Positions 63,918 to 64,000 of a stretch of DNA of 64,000 nt are shown here, piece by piece. Each line of letters opens with the position of its first letter. Positions within the stretch are counted from its first letter, which is position 1. The notes below the pieces were generated by a model. That model was given only the letters and a program-made list of their open reading frames with translations. It ran no database searches and was not told the DNA's origin. The position numbers and the translations under genes are program-made. Source of the stretch: Prorocentrum cordatum (Eukaryota; Sar; Dinophyceae; Prorocentrales; Prorocentraceae); assembly GCA_963575745.1 (NCBI GenBank), contig CAUYUJ010021059.1:682584-746583 (forward strand), given 5' to 3'.

Positions 63918-64000
63918 GATCCATCATCGCGCGGTCAAGTACTTTTCTGATGCGATGCTAGCCGCGCTTGCGTCGCTACTTATGCATTGTGAAAAGGGCA

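Larger units (their letters stand above)
60886..64000 (+). mobile_element. decayed LINE with DinoSL head, continues past the window
   Basis: Order: two SL relics, 5' UTR, zinc-ribbon/coiled-coil ORF1, apurinic-type endonuclease, and the linker that normally precedes reverse transcriptase. Frame changes and stops occur between segments. The RT itself should lie beyond 64000. Confidence 0.75.

Overview
The window is nuclear DNA of a dinoflagellate. The decisive sign is a complete 22-nt dinoflagellate spliced-leader sequence (DinoSL) at 60886-60907, followed by a second degenerate copy. Supporting signs are the GC-rich, gene-poor sequence full of simple repeats, Ty1/copia and LINE elements of the dinoflagellate type, and a protein gene whose only visible intron is best read as GC-AG. 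The very low gene density points to a large dinoflagellate genome; the species cannot be named from the sequence.

Layout. 1-22.3 kb holds no recognisable host gene. It contains microsatellites (CT, TTTAGC, TCC, GAT, CA), several ~200-bp elements that are inverted repeats over their whole length, dispersed repeat families, a ~90-bp satellite of about 25 units (12.84-15.12 kb) bordered by GAT arrays, and a decayed LINE ORF1 (17.4-18.3 kb). 22379-38474 is one very large (16.1 kb) Ty1/copia LTR retrotransposon with 233-bp LTRs, a 5-bp target duplication in a purine-rich tract and an initiator-tRNA-Met-like primer binding site. 38.5-49.6 kb is low-complexity and dispersed repeats. About 49.9-51.6 kb carries the one convincing host gene, an extended-synaptotagmin-like protein (SMP domain plus two C2-like domains). 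51.8-60.9 kb is again repeats, including a 42-bp satellite at 58.6-59.6 kb. 60.9-64 kb is a decayed, DinoSL-headed LINE (zinc-ribbon/coiled-coil ORF1, endonuclease, start of the linker to RT) that runs off the window.

The retrotransposon is the centre of interest. Beyond gag, zinc knuckle, protease, integrase, RT and RNase H, it encodes a Tpt1/KptA-like RNA 2'-phosphotransferase domain with the R-H...R...R residues visible, a canonical RING-H2 finger, and a SAM-methyltransferase-like domain followed by cysteine/histidine motifs. Its sense strand also carries about 30 copies of a 14-nt hairpin of form G-C-N-N-G / GNRA / C-N'-N'-G-C. The two middle base pairs vary but stay complementary: nine different stems and four loop variants. 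The hairpins lie in coding, intergenic and 3' non-coding parts. The 3' non-coding region adds a run of larger perfect hairpins. An RNA-repair enzyme and a covarying hairpin family in the same element suggest an RNA-level system that I have not seen described. The functional link between them is inference.

The element is not intact: gag has an in-frame stop, and several frame changes separate its domains, so this copy is probably defective or depends on recoding.
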